A DNA stretch of 45,174 nt from an uncultured Clostridia bacterium (lineage in GTDB: Bacteria > Bacillota > Clostridia > Christensenellales > Borkfalkiaceae): assembly GCA_949282385.1 (NCBI GenBank), contig CASDOP010000014.1, forward strand, positions 1 through 45,174. The letters run 5' to 3'. The notes beneath the pieces were generated by a model. The model searched no databases, was not told the DNA's origin, and saw nothing but the letters and a program-made list of their open reading frames with translations. Position numbers and translations under genes: made by a program. Of this stretch, positions 1-6,824 are shown one piece after another (the first letter of the stretch is position 1; every line of letters starts with the position of its first letter).

Positions 1-56
1 AAAAGCGCGTTGCCTATAAATCTGAGTTCAAATTTTGACTTCTTCAACTGTTCCAT
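1..56 (-). CDS. N-terminal fragment of a gene leaving the window
   Basis: Eighteen codons are visible before the window ends, reading MEQLKKSKFELRFIGNAL. The start is supported by an AAAGG ribosome site seven bases upstream and by a consensus promoter at 123–151 on the same strand. The gene diverges from the cI-like repressor at 186, which is the usual arrangement of the first gene of an excision or replication operon in a phage or integrative element. The fragment is too short to assign a family. That it is a real gene is an inference from the start signals. Confidence 0.5.
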   Translation of the reverse strand, partial: MEQLKKSKFELRFIGNAL

Positions 57-75
57 TGCTTAACCTTTCTTCCAG

Positions 76-96
76 CCCGAAGCAGAACGCTTCGGG
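76..96. other. Hairpin in the leader of the divergent gene
   Basis: An eight-base-pair perfect stem (76–83 with 89–96) with a five-base loop. On the minus strand it lies in the leader between the promoter at 123–151 and the start codon at 56. On the plus strand it is followed by TTTT, so it could instead terminate plus-strand transcription from outside the window; no plus-strand gene is visible to its left. Confidence 0.5.
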
Positions 97-109
97 TTTT
101 AATCTCGTT

Positions 110-165
110 TGTGATTGTAATCATTATAAAATCTCATTTGCGTTTTGTCAAGACTATCAATCACA
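110..165. promoter_or_regulatory. Candidate operator: inverted TGTGATTG pair
   Basis: TGTGATTG at 110–117 recurs inverted as CAATCACA at 158–165, flanking the strong minus-strand promoter. The left copy also lies in an imperfect dyad, TGATTGTAATCA (112–123). The position between a repressor gene and its divergent partner suggests binding sites for the repressor encoded at 186. Binding is inferred. Confidence 0.4.
123..151 (-). promoter_or_regulatory. Consensus sigma-70-type promoter
   Basis: On the minus strand TTGACA (146–151) and TATAAT (123–128) are separated by exactly 17 bp, a perfect match to the housekeeping consensus. Transcription would begin near 116 and run left into the gene starting at 56. 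Confidence 0.85.
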
Positions 166-185
166 TTTGCAATATAATTTTTTAT

Positions 186-560
186 ATGAAAACATTTGAG
201 ATATTAAAAGACTTACGTCTATCAGAAAACCTTAGTCAAAAAGCACTGTCCAAAAAGTTGAATATTGGACAATCAACAATAGCGCAATATGAAAAAAACC
301 AACGTGAACCAAACACGGGCAGTTTAATTGCCTATGCAAAATTTTTTAATGTAACTATCGAGTATTTACTTGGACTTGAAGACGAGTACGGAAACACACT
401 CTTCACACCAGAAGAGAAAGCCGCGGGACTTTCTGCTACAAAAAAAATGAGCATAACTCCCATTGAGGAAGATATGCTCGAAGTGTTCCGTAAGGTCGGC
501 AAAAAGCACGGCGAAAGCGCACAGCAGGCAATTATTACCGTTGCAGAAAAAATGTTGTGA
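186..560 (+). CDS. XRE/cI-like repressor of the integrated element
   Basis: A 124-residue DNA-binding protein. Residues 1–60 form an XRE-type helix-turn-helix (LSQKALSKKLNIGQSTIAQY followed by a YLLGL helix end), typical of lambda cI-like repressors. The acidic C-terminal half resembles the short dimerisation tail of Clostridia element repressors and has no peptidase domain. The open frame continues upstream to 111, but that part is encoded by the divergent promoter region, so ATG 186 is the better start. There is no Shine-Dalgarno sequence; a TATAAT at 173–178 would place the mRNA start about one base before the ATG, though no good -35 box is seen. It probably represses the divergent gene and controls excision of the element whose integrase follows. 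Confidence 0.85.
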   Translation: MKTFEILKDLRLSENLSQKALSKKLNIGQSTIAQYEKNQREPNTGSLIAYAKFFNVTIEYLLGLEDEYGNTLFTPEEKAAGLSATKKMSITPIEEDMLEVFRKVGKKHGESAQQAIITVAEKML

Positions 561-637
561 TTTAACTATTTGATTTTGTTGTTTATGGCACTACCCTTGA
601 CTTACCCTTCGGGGAATACATTCAAGGAGTTTGTGCA

Positions 638-1846
638 ATGGACAAACAAAAGATTTTAGAGCTTGCAAGCAAAATTATACTTGCAGGAGTTACCCAGAAC
701 GAAAAGGAAATCGAAAACATTTCCGAAGAACTTTCCGCGGTTCTGCGGATACCAGACAGAGAGAACGGCAACTCCGATGGGGCGGCGTTACCTCTCATAA
801 AAGATAAAATGGGATTTTTAAAATTCACCGAAAAGGAGATTTTAAAAATGCCTAAGAATTTCAGAAAAACATTTCGAGCAAGTGGATGCACGGTCCACGT
901 CAGAAAAAGAATGCGCAGCAATCGAGGTTATACCTACGAAGCGCGTTACCGCTGCGAAGGTTACAACATATCGGTTTCGAGCAAACATTATGACAAACTG
1001 AAAGAGCTTTTTATAGAAGCTCTCAGGAAAGCCGAAGAGAACACCGATACAAATCAGACCCCGACGAGCTTCGACAAGTTCTCAATGTTCTTCTTTGAGA
1101 ACTTCAAAAAGCGCAAGGTTACAAAGGAAACTTACATTTCAGACCTTCGAAGACTTAAAAACCATTTGATACCCGTCTTCGGAAGTACGCCCATAAAAGC
1201 TATTACCCCCGCTCAATGTCAAAAGCTGATTGACAGCTACGTTGAAAAAGGTCAGGGCAAAACCGCCGAAGAGACACACAGCATTTTAAATCAGATATTC
1301 AAAATGGCGATTGCTCACGGCATTATTTCAATGAACCCGCTCGCCGTCGTTATCAGAGAACGCCACGAACGCAAGCACGGTAAAGCACTTTCCAAAGACG
1401 AAGAAAAAGCGTTGTTACGCCACACCGCAGGCACAAAATATCAATTACTTTTCGCTTTGGTACTCTATACGGGTATGCGCCCGAACGAATACCCGACTGC
1501 AAAAATAGACGGAAAATTTATTGTTGCCGTAAACAGTAAACGCAAGGGCAGAAAAATTGAGTATAAAAAAATACCGATAACGCCCATGCTCGAACCGTAC
1601 CTCGAAGGCGTTACCGAATTTAAATTCCCTGGTAAACCGTATCTGAGCGCGAAACTAAAAGAAGTTTTGCCAAATCACAAGCTCTATGACCTGCGCACCA
1701 CATTTTACACGCGCTGTCAGGAGTGCGGCGTTGCCGACGTCGCGCGAATGGAGTTCGTCGGACACTCACTCGGCGCGTTAGGAAACGCCTACACAGATTT
1801 ATCAGATGAATTCCTTCTGAAAGAAGGAAAGAAACTCGATTATTGA
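638..1846 (+). CDS. Tyrosine-family site-specific integrase
   Basis: A 402-residue tyrosine recombinase. It has an N-terminal arm-binding region, a SAM-like core-binding domain (roughly 130–235), and a catalytic domain with the first arginine in TGMRPNEY, YDLR (arginine near 353), VGHS (histidine near 376) and the tyrosine nucleophile in AYTDLSDE (near 385). The usual histidine before DLR is tyrosine and the histidine after it is threonine; both are tolerated in some family members. AAGGAG lies eight bases before the ATG. It is co-directional with the cI-like repressor and is followed within about 125 bp by a tRNA/tmRNA-3'-end-like sequence, the classical integrase-next-to-att layout. The element therefore extends left and chromosome resumes to the right. 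Confidence 0.93.
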   Translation: MDKQKILELASKIILAGVTQNEKEIENISEELSAVLRIPDRENGNSDGAALPLIKDKMGFLKFTEKEILKMPKNFRKTFRASGCTVHVRKRMRSNRGYTYEARYRCEGYNISVSSKHYDKLKELFIEALRKAEENTDTNQTPTSFDKFSMFFFENFKKRKVTKETYISDLRRLKNHLIPVFGSTPIKAITPAQCQKLIDSYVEKGQGKTAEETHSILNQIFKMAIAHGIISMNPLAVVIRERHERKHGKALSKDEEKALLRHTAGTKYQLLFALVLYTGMRPNEYPTAKIDGKFIVAVNSKRKGRKIEYKKIPITPMLEPYLEGVTEFKFPGKPYLSAKLKEVLPNHKLYDLRTTFYTRCQECGVADVARMEFVGHSLGALGNAYTDLSDEFLLKEGKKLDY

Positions 1847-1969
1847 AATTTGCCCCCGCAAATGCCCCCATAGCGAAATAACAAGCATTTAAAAATCATT
1901 GAAAAACAGCGTATTTTTACTTGTTTTTGATAAAAAATGCGGAAAAACTTGCTATTTTTTCAGGTGCAA

Positions 1970-1989
1970 GTCCCCGCAGCTCCACCAAA
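1970..1989 (+). repeat. Probable attachment site: tmRNA/tRNA 3'-end fragment
   Basis: GTCCCCGCAGCTCCACCAAA has the form of the 3' half of a T-arm plus acceptor strand ending CCA; CAGCTCC-A-CCA matches the usual bacterial ssrA (tmRNA) 3' end. Only this fragment is present, because integrase-side sequence precedes it. It is therefore best read as the att core duplicated on integration, with the intact RNA gene at the far end of the element outside the window. A second copy with one mismatch lies at 2160–2179. Confidence 0.65.
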
Positions 1990-1995
1990 CAAAAT

Positions 1996-2030
1996 AAGTC
2001 GCTCGCTTTGTGCGGGCGGCTTTTTATTTT
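1996..2030 (+). terminator. Intrinsic terminator after the att fragment
   Basis: An 11-bp stem (1996–2006 with 2012–2022, two G-U pairs) with a five-base loop, followed by TTTTTATTTT. It lies just after the CCA-ending fragment, where the terminator of a tRNA or tmRNA gene is expected. Confidence 0.8.
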
Positions 2031-2037
2031 TCTCAGT

Positions 2038-2172
2038 GAGGTGCATAGGGGACTTGCGGGGAGAAAAGCAAACTGCTGTTTGCGCGGTCGGCGGGCTCTA
2101 CCGCCGACTTAACAGCCCTCGGCTTGGGCTGTTAATCGTGCGTGCCGCTCAAGGCACTTGTCCCCGCACCTC
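2038..2172 (+). other. Hairpin-rich segment closed by a tRNA-like terminal stem
   Basis: The strand folds by eye into four local hairpins: 2068–2083 (6 bp), 2087–2108 (8 bp), 2109–2135 (10 bp) and 2142–2157 (5 bp). They are enclosed by a 13-bp helix with a three-base bulge: 2038–2044 plus 2048–2053 against 2160–2172. It ends at the second CCACCA-type copy and is followed by a terminator. It could be a structured RNA, a remnant of an earlier insertion into the same RNA gene, or a recombination site. It does not match the tmRNA body, and no tRNA cloverleaf can be drawn. Confidence 0.4.
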
Positions 2173-2179
2173 CACCAAA
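2160..2179 (+). repeat. Second copy of the att-like 3'-end sequence
   Basis: GTCCCCGCACCTCCACCAAA differs from the copy at 1970–1989 by one base (C for G at the tenth position) and is 190 bp away in the same orientation. Like the first copy it is followed at once by a terminator. Two such copies in tandem suggest sequential integrations at the same site, or a scar of an excised element. Confidence 0.6.
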
Positions 2180-2181
2180 AA

Positions 2182-2214
2182 AGCAGGTAAAATGACCGTT
2201 TTTACCTGCTTTTT
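2182..2214 (+). terminator. Intrinsic terminator
   Basis: An 11-bp perfect stem (2182–2192 with 2200–2210) with a seven-base loop and a run of five T. It lies directly downstream of the second att-like copy. Confidence 0.8.
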
Positions 2215-2341
2215 GCTTATTTTTAAATTTTTGCCCCCATAAATTAAAAGTCAATTTTATCTTTAATTTTTCAGTTATTTCAATTTACTGTAAACCAAAT
2301 TTCGCCTTGAATTTTTATGTAAATCGGTAAAAACACAAAAT

Positions 2342-2378
2342 AAAATGCGTTCGCGCGATAAGCGCGAACGCATTTTTT
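2342..2378. terminator. Bidirectional terminator
   Basis: A 15-bp perfect stem (2342–2356 with 2362–2376) with a five-base loop. It has A/T flanks that give U-rich tails on both strands. It ends the minus-strand polysaccharide genes and insulates them from the element on the left. Confidence 0.85.
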
Positions 2379-2401
2379 ATAATTTTATTACAAACTGTAA
2401 A

Positions 2402-3751
2402 TTATTGCTTGCTTTCATCCTTTTCGGGCAATTCCGCTTCCGTATCCGACTGCGCTCCCTCAAGCATTGCAGCCTTATTTCTGCGGTATTTGGGCATATC
2501 TATTATATAGATAACTATACTTACAACCACGAAACCGATTACCGCGCCGATGAGTGCGGCGAGTATGATATTGATGCCTCCCGTTGCGGCAATCTTGTTG
2601 CTTCTGAACGATACAACACATGTTTCATTGTAGAACTGTTTGTATACATTTGCATAAACAGTTGTTGCTTCATTTAACTGTTCTTTATAGCTATCTAAAG
2701 ACAAAAGTATAGCATTAATATCTTGTTGAACTTCTTCCTGTGACTTATCATTAATTAATTCATTTAAAATATCAATTGCATCTTGTAACCTTGCGTTTTG
2801 GTCTTGATAATTAGCTATTGTATTAATATATTCAGCAACATCCGCAGCAATTATTGTCTGACCCATGGCATTTAGCTTCTCTAATAGTTCATCCAGCTTA
2901 ATTTCCACCGCCGAGACAATTTTATTATTTAGTTGAATTTGCTTATTGTATAATTCTATTTTATTATTTGAATTTTCAACAAATTTACCATATTCTATAA
3001 AATCTTCCTCATCATATTTTTTTGTTTGAATTTGTAAACGTATCCTTTCAACTTCTGTTTCATCAAAAATTGCCGCTACTTCTTTTTGATATTCGGCAAT
3101 AGTTTTACCATTAACAATATATAAAGAACCTACTACATTCGCAATATCCTTATATCCGTCTACCAAATAATTGCTTTGCCCTGTAAGTTGATCAATCTTT
3201 TTTTTAAAAGTATCGGTATAGTTTGCGTCATAAATTTTAAGATTATCGTCATGCGAAAGCGTCTGCACAACTTCGAGCGCATAATTTACGGGATATGCCG
3301 CCACTTCGCGAATGAAAGCCGCAGCCTGGTCGCTGTTCTTGAAATACTTTGCCGACACATTCAATGTAAAATAAGACTGTGCGACGCCGGTAGAGCTGTC
3401 CTCTGCGGTAACCGCTACTTTAGTGATGCTGATTTCGTCGTTCTGCACCATCTGCTCGACGTCGATATTGTCGAATTCTTCATTGGAATTCCTTATTTTT
3501 ACAAGCGTTTCTACACTCACCACGCTATCGAGCCTGTACTGCGTGCCGTCGGGATAGTAACCTTCGTTCATGCCGGGGAAATACATTTCGTAGTTGACGG
3601 AATAGGTCTGGTTGTTTTTGTTGTACCAGAACTGGGCAACCATGACGAAAATGAGCAGAAACGCCGCAGTAACGCCGACTACCCACCATACTCTTCTGAA
3701 TATGACTTTAAAAATTTCGCCTATCGATATTACATTCTCTTCTTGTTCCAT
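2402..3751 (-). CDS. Wzz/YveK-like polysaccharide chain-length protein
   Basis: A 449-residue membrane protein with the polysaccharide co-polymerase layout. A transmembrane segment near the N terminus (about 20–42, VWWVVGVTAAFLLIFVMV) precedes a long extracytoplasmic region rich in predicted coiled coil, and a second transmembrane segment lies near 395–420 (INIILAALIGAVIGFVVVS). The short acidic cytoplasmic tail has no Walker motifs, so this is the membrane activator type without a fused tyrosine kinase. In this family the protein sets polymer length with a Wzy polymerase or BY-kinase. The gene upstream in the same direction (88 bp away) is Wzy-like, which supports the role. Family assignment rests on topology and context. 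Confidence 0.7.
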   Translation of the reverse strand: MEQEENVISIGEIFKVIFRRVWWVVGVTAAFLLIFVMVAQFWYNKNNQTYSVNYEMYFPGMNEGYYPDGTQYRLDSVVSVETLVKIRNSNEEFDNIDVEQMVQNDEISITKVAVTAEDSSTGVAQSYFTLNVSAKYFKNSDQAAAFIREVAAYPVNYALEVVQTLSHDDNLKIYDANYTDTFKKKIDQLTGQSNYLVDGYKDIANVVGSLYIVNGKTIAEYQKEVAAIFDETEVERIRLQIQTKKYDEEDFIEYGKFVENSNNKIELYNKQIQLNNKIVSAVEIKLDELLEKLNAMGQTIIAADVAEYINTIANYQDQNARLQDAIDILNELINDKSQEEVQQDINAILLSLDSYKEQLNEATTVYANVYKQFYNETCVVSFRSNKIAATGGINIILAALIGAVIGFVVVSIVIYIIDMPKYRRNKAAMLEGAQSDTEAELPEKDESKQ

Positions 3752-3839
3752 ATAACTCCTTTGTCCGAGCCCTGAGCAACGGATTTGGTATGTATTCGAA
3801 TTATATCATTTCCGCACCGATACCGTCAACAAAAAACGG

Positions 3840-5252
3840 TCAATCAGCGTCTTTTTTTACGTTTTCGGAGCCGATGAGCATTGCTGCGAGCGTACTGTAC
3901 ACGAGCGTGGGCAGGATGTAGAAAATGTGGTTGTCCAGAAGGCTTAAAATGAGCAGCGCGAATATCGTAATCGCGATATAAGTTCTGTCCGCCGTAGGAT
4001 TTTTTATATATGAAATAATCGTGTGAGCGCGGTGTATCACATAGGTAACGAACGCCACTATGCCGCCCACGGCGAGCAGTTCGACGATGGTGTTGTGATA
4101 CATATCGGGCATTATTGAAAGCCCTATAAAGCCGGGATCGTTGTCGAGGTCGTGGTAGAAACCCGTTCCGAATATCGGCGATGAATTGAAAGCGTCCATG
4201 CCTATTTCGTAAAGATGGTCCCTGCCGCTTCCGCTCATGAAGTTTTTAAGGAGCATGTCTATAACTTCTTCCACAATTCCGCGGAAAATGAATGCGACTA
4301 TGCCGCCGACAACTATGGCACAGATAAAAATTATGCCGTTTATCAGCCTGTGTCTGCCCTTTATGAGAATGAGCACGGCACATATCAGGGTTATTACCGA
4401 GCAGCACAGAATTGCCTGTCTGCTCATGGTTGCGTAAGCCGCGCCCGTAAGGGCGATCATGTAAAATGTAAAGAAATATCCGTGCCTGTATCTGTAAGCG
4501 AGGTAAGCCGCCGAGGGAACGGCAATGGTAAAGAGCATGCCCATGGTGTTGTACATGCCCCAGCCGAAGTGCAGAGCCTCGCGGTTAAGTCCGCCGTTTA
4601 CCCAAAGGTTGTCGTAAGTGAGGTATGCCACGCCAAGCTCTATGATAAGGCAGAAAGTAAGCGCCATGAACGCCCACGCAATATATAAAAAAGTATCCTT
4701 GCAAACGTTAACGTTTCCGCCGACTATGCAAAAAACTCCGAGGAACATAAACGCCATGAAAAAGCCGTAGAGCGCATTCATGGGATCGTAATTTTCGCTC
4801 GTTATGCCGTTTAAGAGCATTGCCGCCGCAAAAAGGCACAAACCTATGAAAGTCGGGGTAATATTAAGCGTGCGGTTTTTTATGGACTTTGCCAGCCTGA
4901 ATACGCCCGCCGCGGCAAACACGCCTATTGCGACGCCTATCTGCGCGACAATAGCCGTCTGAAAGAAGTACTCGTCGGGTATCTGCCCGCCCATATTCGT
5001 GGGAGAATGCTGAACGGAAATCATTATATTCATGAAAAGGAATATTGTTATGAGCGGAGTGACATCCTCCAGAAGGAGAAGCACCGCCGCGCCGCACAGC
5101 GCCATGTACCAGATTATGACAATATCCCAGCCGACGTAATAGCAAAGCAGCGTAAAGACTGCGGTGAATGCTATGAAATAATATGAAGAAAGCGCTTTGC
5201 GCAGCAGTTGGAGCGCGCGCTGACATTGTTCTTTTTTCAAAATTGCTTTCAT
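3840..5252 (-). CDS. O-antigen ligase/polymerase-like (Wzy/WaaL) membrane protein
   Basis: About 470 residues with ten or more hydrophobic segments and one large loop near 360–400 containing the GRDHLYEIGMDAFNSSPIFG stretch typical of the Wzy_C/O-antigen-ligase family. These proteins polymerise or ligate lipid-linked glycans on the outer face of the membrane. The frame is open up to 5306, but 5286–5313 is a near-perfect promoter that would overlap an earlier start; ATG 5252, just after GGGAA, is chosen. It is transcribed with the Wzz-like gene that follows. Polymerase versus ligase cannot be decided from sequence alone. Confidence 0.75.
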   Translation of the reverse strand: MKAILKKEQCQRALQLLRKALSSYYFIAFTAVFTLLCYYVGWDIVIIWYMALCGAAVLLLLEDVTPLITIFLFMNIMISVQHSPTNMGGQIPDEYFFQTAIVAQIGVAIGVFAAAGVFRLAKSIKNRTLNITPTFIGLCLFAAAMLLNGITSENYDPMNALYGFFMAFMFLGVFCIVGGNVNVCKDTFLYIAWAFMALTFCLIIELGVAYLTYDNLWVNGGLNREALHFGWGMYNTMGMLFTIAVPSAAYLAYRYRHGYFFTFYMIALTGAAYATMSRQAILCCSVITLICAVLILIKGRHRLINGIIFICAIVVGGIVAFIFRGIVEEVIDMLLKNFMSGSGRDHLYEIGMDAFNSSPIFGTGFYHDLDNDPGFIGLSIMPDMYHNTIVELLAVGGIVAFVTYVIHRAHTIISYIKNPTADRTYIAITIFALLILSLLDNHIFYILPTLVYSTLAAMLIGSENVKKDAD

Positions 5253-5285
5253 TTCCCGCTTTCCGAACAAATTTATTACTTTTTC

Positions 5286-5313
5286 AGTATAACATAAATA
5301 TAACATTTGTCAA
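5286..5313 (-). promoter_or_regulatory. Promoter of the wzy-wzz pair
   Basis: TTGACA (5308–5313) and TATACT (5286–5291) on the minus strand, 16 bp apart. The predicted mRNA start near 5279 precedes the ATG at 5252 and rules out the longer reading frame. Confidence 0.75.
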
Positions 5314-5316
5314 GTT

Positions 5317-5580
5317 TTAATCGCCGTCGCATTCAATTAGCGCATCGACCTGCGCCGTTCGGTTTACGGGCCACGGAGCAGTCTTTTTTGTAACGTATTC
5401 AACGCGCGTAACCTCTGCGGCAAGACTTTCGCCGTCCATGGTTACCATAACCCGACTGCCCTCACTCACGCCGAAAAACGGGCATATATACCATCGTTTA
5501 CGCCCGTCTTGCGTACGGACGAAGACATATGTCAGCTGTTCGTCGTCGCTTATCACGCCGCCGCTCAACGAATGTATCAT
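5317..5580 (-). CDS. Small protein of unknown function
   Basis: An 87-residue soluble protein that I do not recognise. It has alternating beta-strand-like stretches (YVFVRTQDGRKRWYICPFFG, SRVMVTMDGESLAAEVTRVEYV) suggestive of a small beta-barrel, and an acidic C terminus. Translation signals are strong (AAGGAGCAAGGTT before ATG), and it has its own consensus promoter at 5622–5650, so the gene is very likely real. It ends only four bases before the promoter of the next operon. Confidence 0.7.
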   Translation of the reverse strand: MIHSLSGGVISDDEQLTYVFVRTQDGRKRWYICPFFGVSEGSRVMVTMDGESLAAEVTRVEYVTKKTAPWPVNRTAQVDALIECDGD

Positions 5581-5621
5581 AACCTTGCTCCTTTATTATG
5601 CGCATTTTTTTGCGCGCTGAC

Positions 5622-5650
5622 ATTATACAACTTTATGCTTTTGCTTGCAA
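5622..5650 (-). promoter_or_regulatory. Promoter of the 87-residue gene
   Basis: TTGCAA (5645–5650) and TATAAT (5622–5627) on the minus strand with 17-bp spacing. The same TTGCAA -35 form recurs at 13463 and 40150. Confidence 0.75.
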
Positions 5651-5665
5651 GCGTTCAAAGCGCAT

Positions 5666-5700
5666 AAAAAAATCCGCCGCGGACGATTGTCCGCGGCGGA
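5666..5700 (-). terminator. Terminator of the hemolysin III-family gene
   Basis: A 12-bp perfect GC-rich stem (5673–5684 with 5689–5700), a GATT loop, and seven T on the minus strand. Confidence 0.9.
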
Positions 5701-5728
5701 CAACGATATTTTAATTAAGCTTATTTTT

Positions 5729-6418
5729 TTACATAAGAAGATAGATGCTGAAGAACTGGCAGATTGTGCCGAGCAGAACGAAGATATGCCATACGCAGTG
5801 CATATACTTTTTCTTTGAGCCGAGCGCAAAGAAAATTATACCCACAGTATAGAATATGCCGCCCGTAAGCAGCCATATAAAGCACGCTCTGCTGACGCCC
5901 TGCAAAAGCAGGGGAATAGCGGGAATTATCATCCAGCCCATTACGACGTAAGCAATCTGCGAAAGTATTTTTACCGCCTTCCAGTGCATGTTTATGGCAT
6001 TGAAAGTTATGCCAAGCACCGCAAGTCCCCATTCCACTCCGAGAATGACGTAGCCCATGGCGCTTCCCCAGAAAGGCAAAAGGCAGAAAGGCGTATAGCA
6101 CCCCGCAATGAGAAGGAATATCGTGCAATGGTCGAATATTCTGAATACTCTCTTTGCCCTGCCCTGCGGAAGGAAATGATACAGAGAACTCATGGTATAA
6201 AGGGTAATTATGCTGAGGGAGTAAACCGCAGCTGCGGCGTATTTGTTGGCTGAGGGGTCAGCCGAGGCAACCGTCATGAGCACTATTAAAAATATAACGC
6301 CCAGACCGCCGCCGACTATGTGTGATATGGCGTTGAACAGTTCCTCTCCCTTGCCGTACAACGGCTGTTTTGCGATGCGCGAGAACGCGCTTTTGTTTTC
6401 GAGAACGGTATCGTTCAT
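5729..6418 (-). CDS. trhA: Hemolysin III family (TrhA/YqfA-like) membrane protein
   Basis: A 229-residue protein with seven hydrophobic helices and the family signatures. These are the N-terminal EELFNAISHIVGGGLGV histidine helix, SSLYHFLP, FRIFDHCTIFLLIAGCYTPF and, near the C terminus, HCVWHIFVLLG; the conserved Ser/His/Asp/His residues form the metal site of the PAQR-like superfamily. Members are linked to membrane lipid homeostasis; haemolytic activity is rarely shown. AGGAGG precedes the ATG by eight bases and a strong terminator follows, so it is a single-gene transcript. Confidence 0.9.
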   Translation of the reverse strand: MNDTVLENKSAFSRIAKQPLYGKGEELFNAISHIVGGGLGVIFLIVLMTVASADPSANKYAAAAVYSLSIITLYTMSSLYHFLPQGRAKRVFRIFDHCTIFLLIAGCYTPFCLLPFWGSAMGYVILGVEWGLAVLGITFNAINMHWKAVKILSQIAYVVMGWMIIPAIPLLLQGVSRACFIWLLTGGIFYTVGIIFFALGSKKKYMHCVWHIFVLLGTICQFFSIYLLM

Positions 6419-6755
6419 TTAATCCGCCTCCTTCGAATTTAATTTACGATTATATTATAACCACATCTTCCCCTTAAATACTACCTACGCCCGCGATTTT
6501 TACTCCCCGTTTGAAAACCGCCCTTCCACCGCCGAAACCGCCCTCTCTACCGCCATTCAGCCGCACTCTACCGTCGGTAGAGTTGCGCGTCTTCGCACCC
6601 TAAAAACGGCGTTTTTTCATGATTTTAAGCAATATATGGCGGAAAAAGCGCAAAATTAAAATTTAAGCCGAGGCGTTTCATCTATATTGCCGCGCAATTT
6701 TACGGCAAGGCAAATTAAAGAACAAAACACCGTCCTTGCATATCTGACAAAGCAC
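6419..6755. other. Intergenic region with a 19-bp palindrome
   Basis: No gene is seen in this stretch. It contains the trhA start region with two overlapping TATAAT-like boxes around 6450 on the minus strand, a C-rich tract, and a perfect odd palindrome ACTCTACCG-T-CGGTAGAGT at 6565–6583 that could be an operator or a small hairpin. Confidence 0.5.
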
Positions 6756-6788
6756 AAAAAACGCCGCGCGACTAAAAGTCGCGCGGCG
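6756..6788 (-). terminator. Terminator of the 979-residue lipoprotein gene
   Basis: A 12-bp perfect GC-rich stem (6762–6773 with 6777–6788), a three-base loop, and six T on the minus strand. Confidence 0.9.
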
Positions 6789-6824
6789 CAGCAGCGCCGT
6801 GGCAATGCGGCGCAATGCTTATTT

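Noticed and set aside
111..185. N-terminal extension of the cI-like repressor.
   Set aside because: The extra codons coincide with the divergent promoter and operator, and the XRE domain begins at the ATG at 186.
2038..2179. A complete tmRNA or tRNA gene.
   Set aside because: No tag reading frame, tRNA-like D/T arms or conserved tmRNA 5' start can be identified; only the 3' acceptor-like end is convincing.
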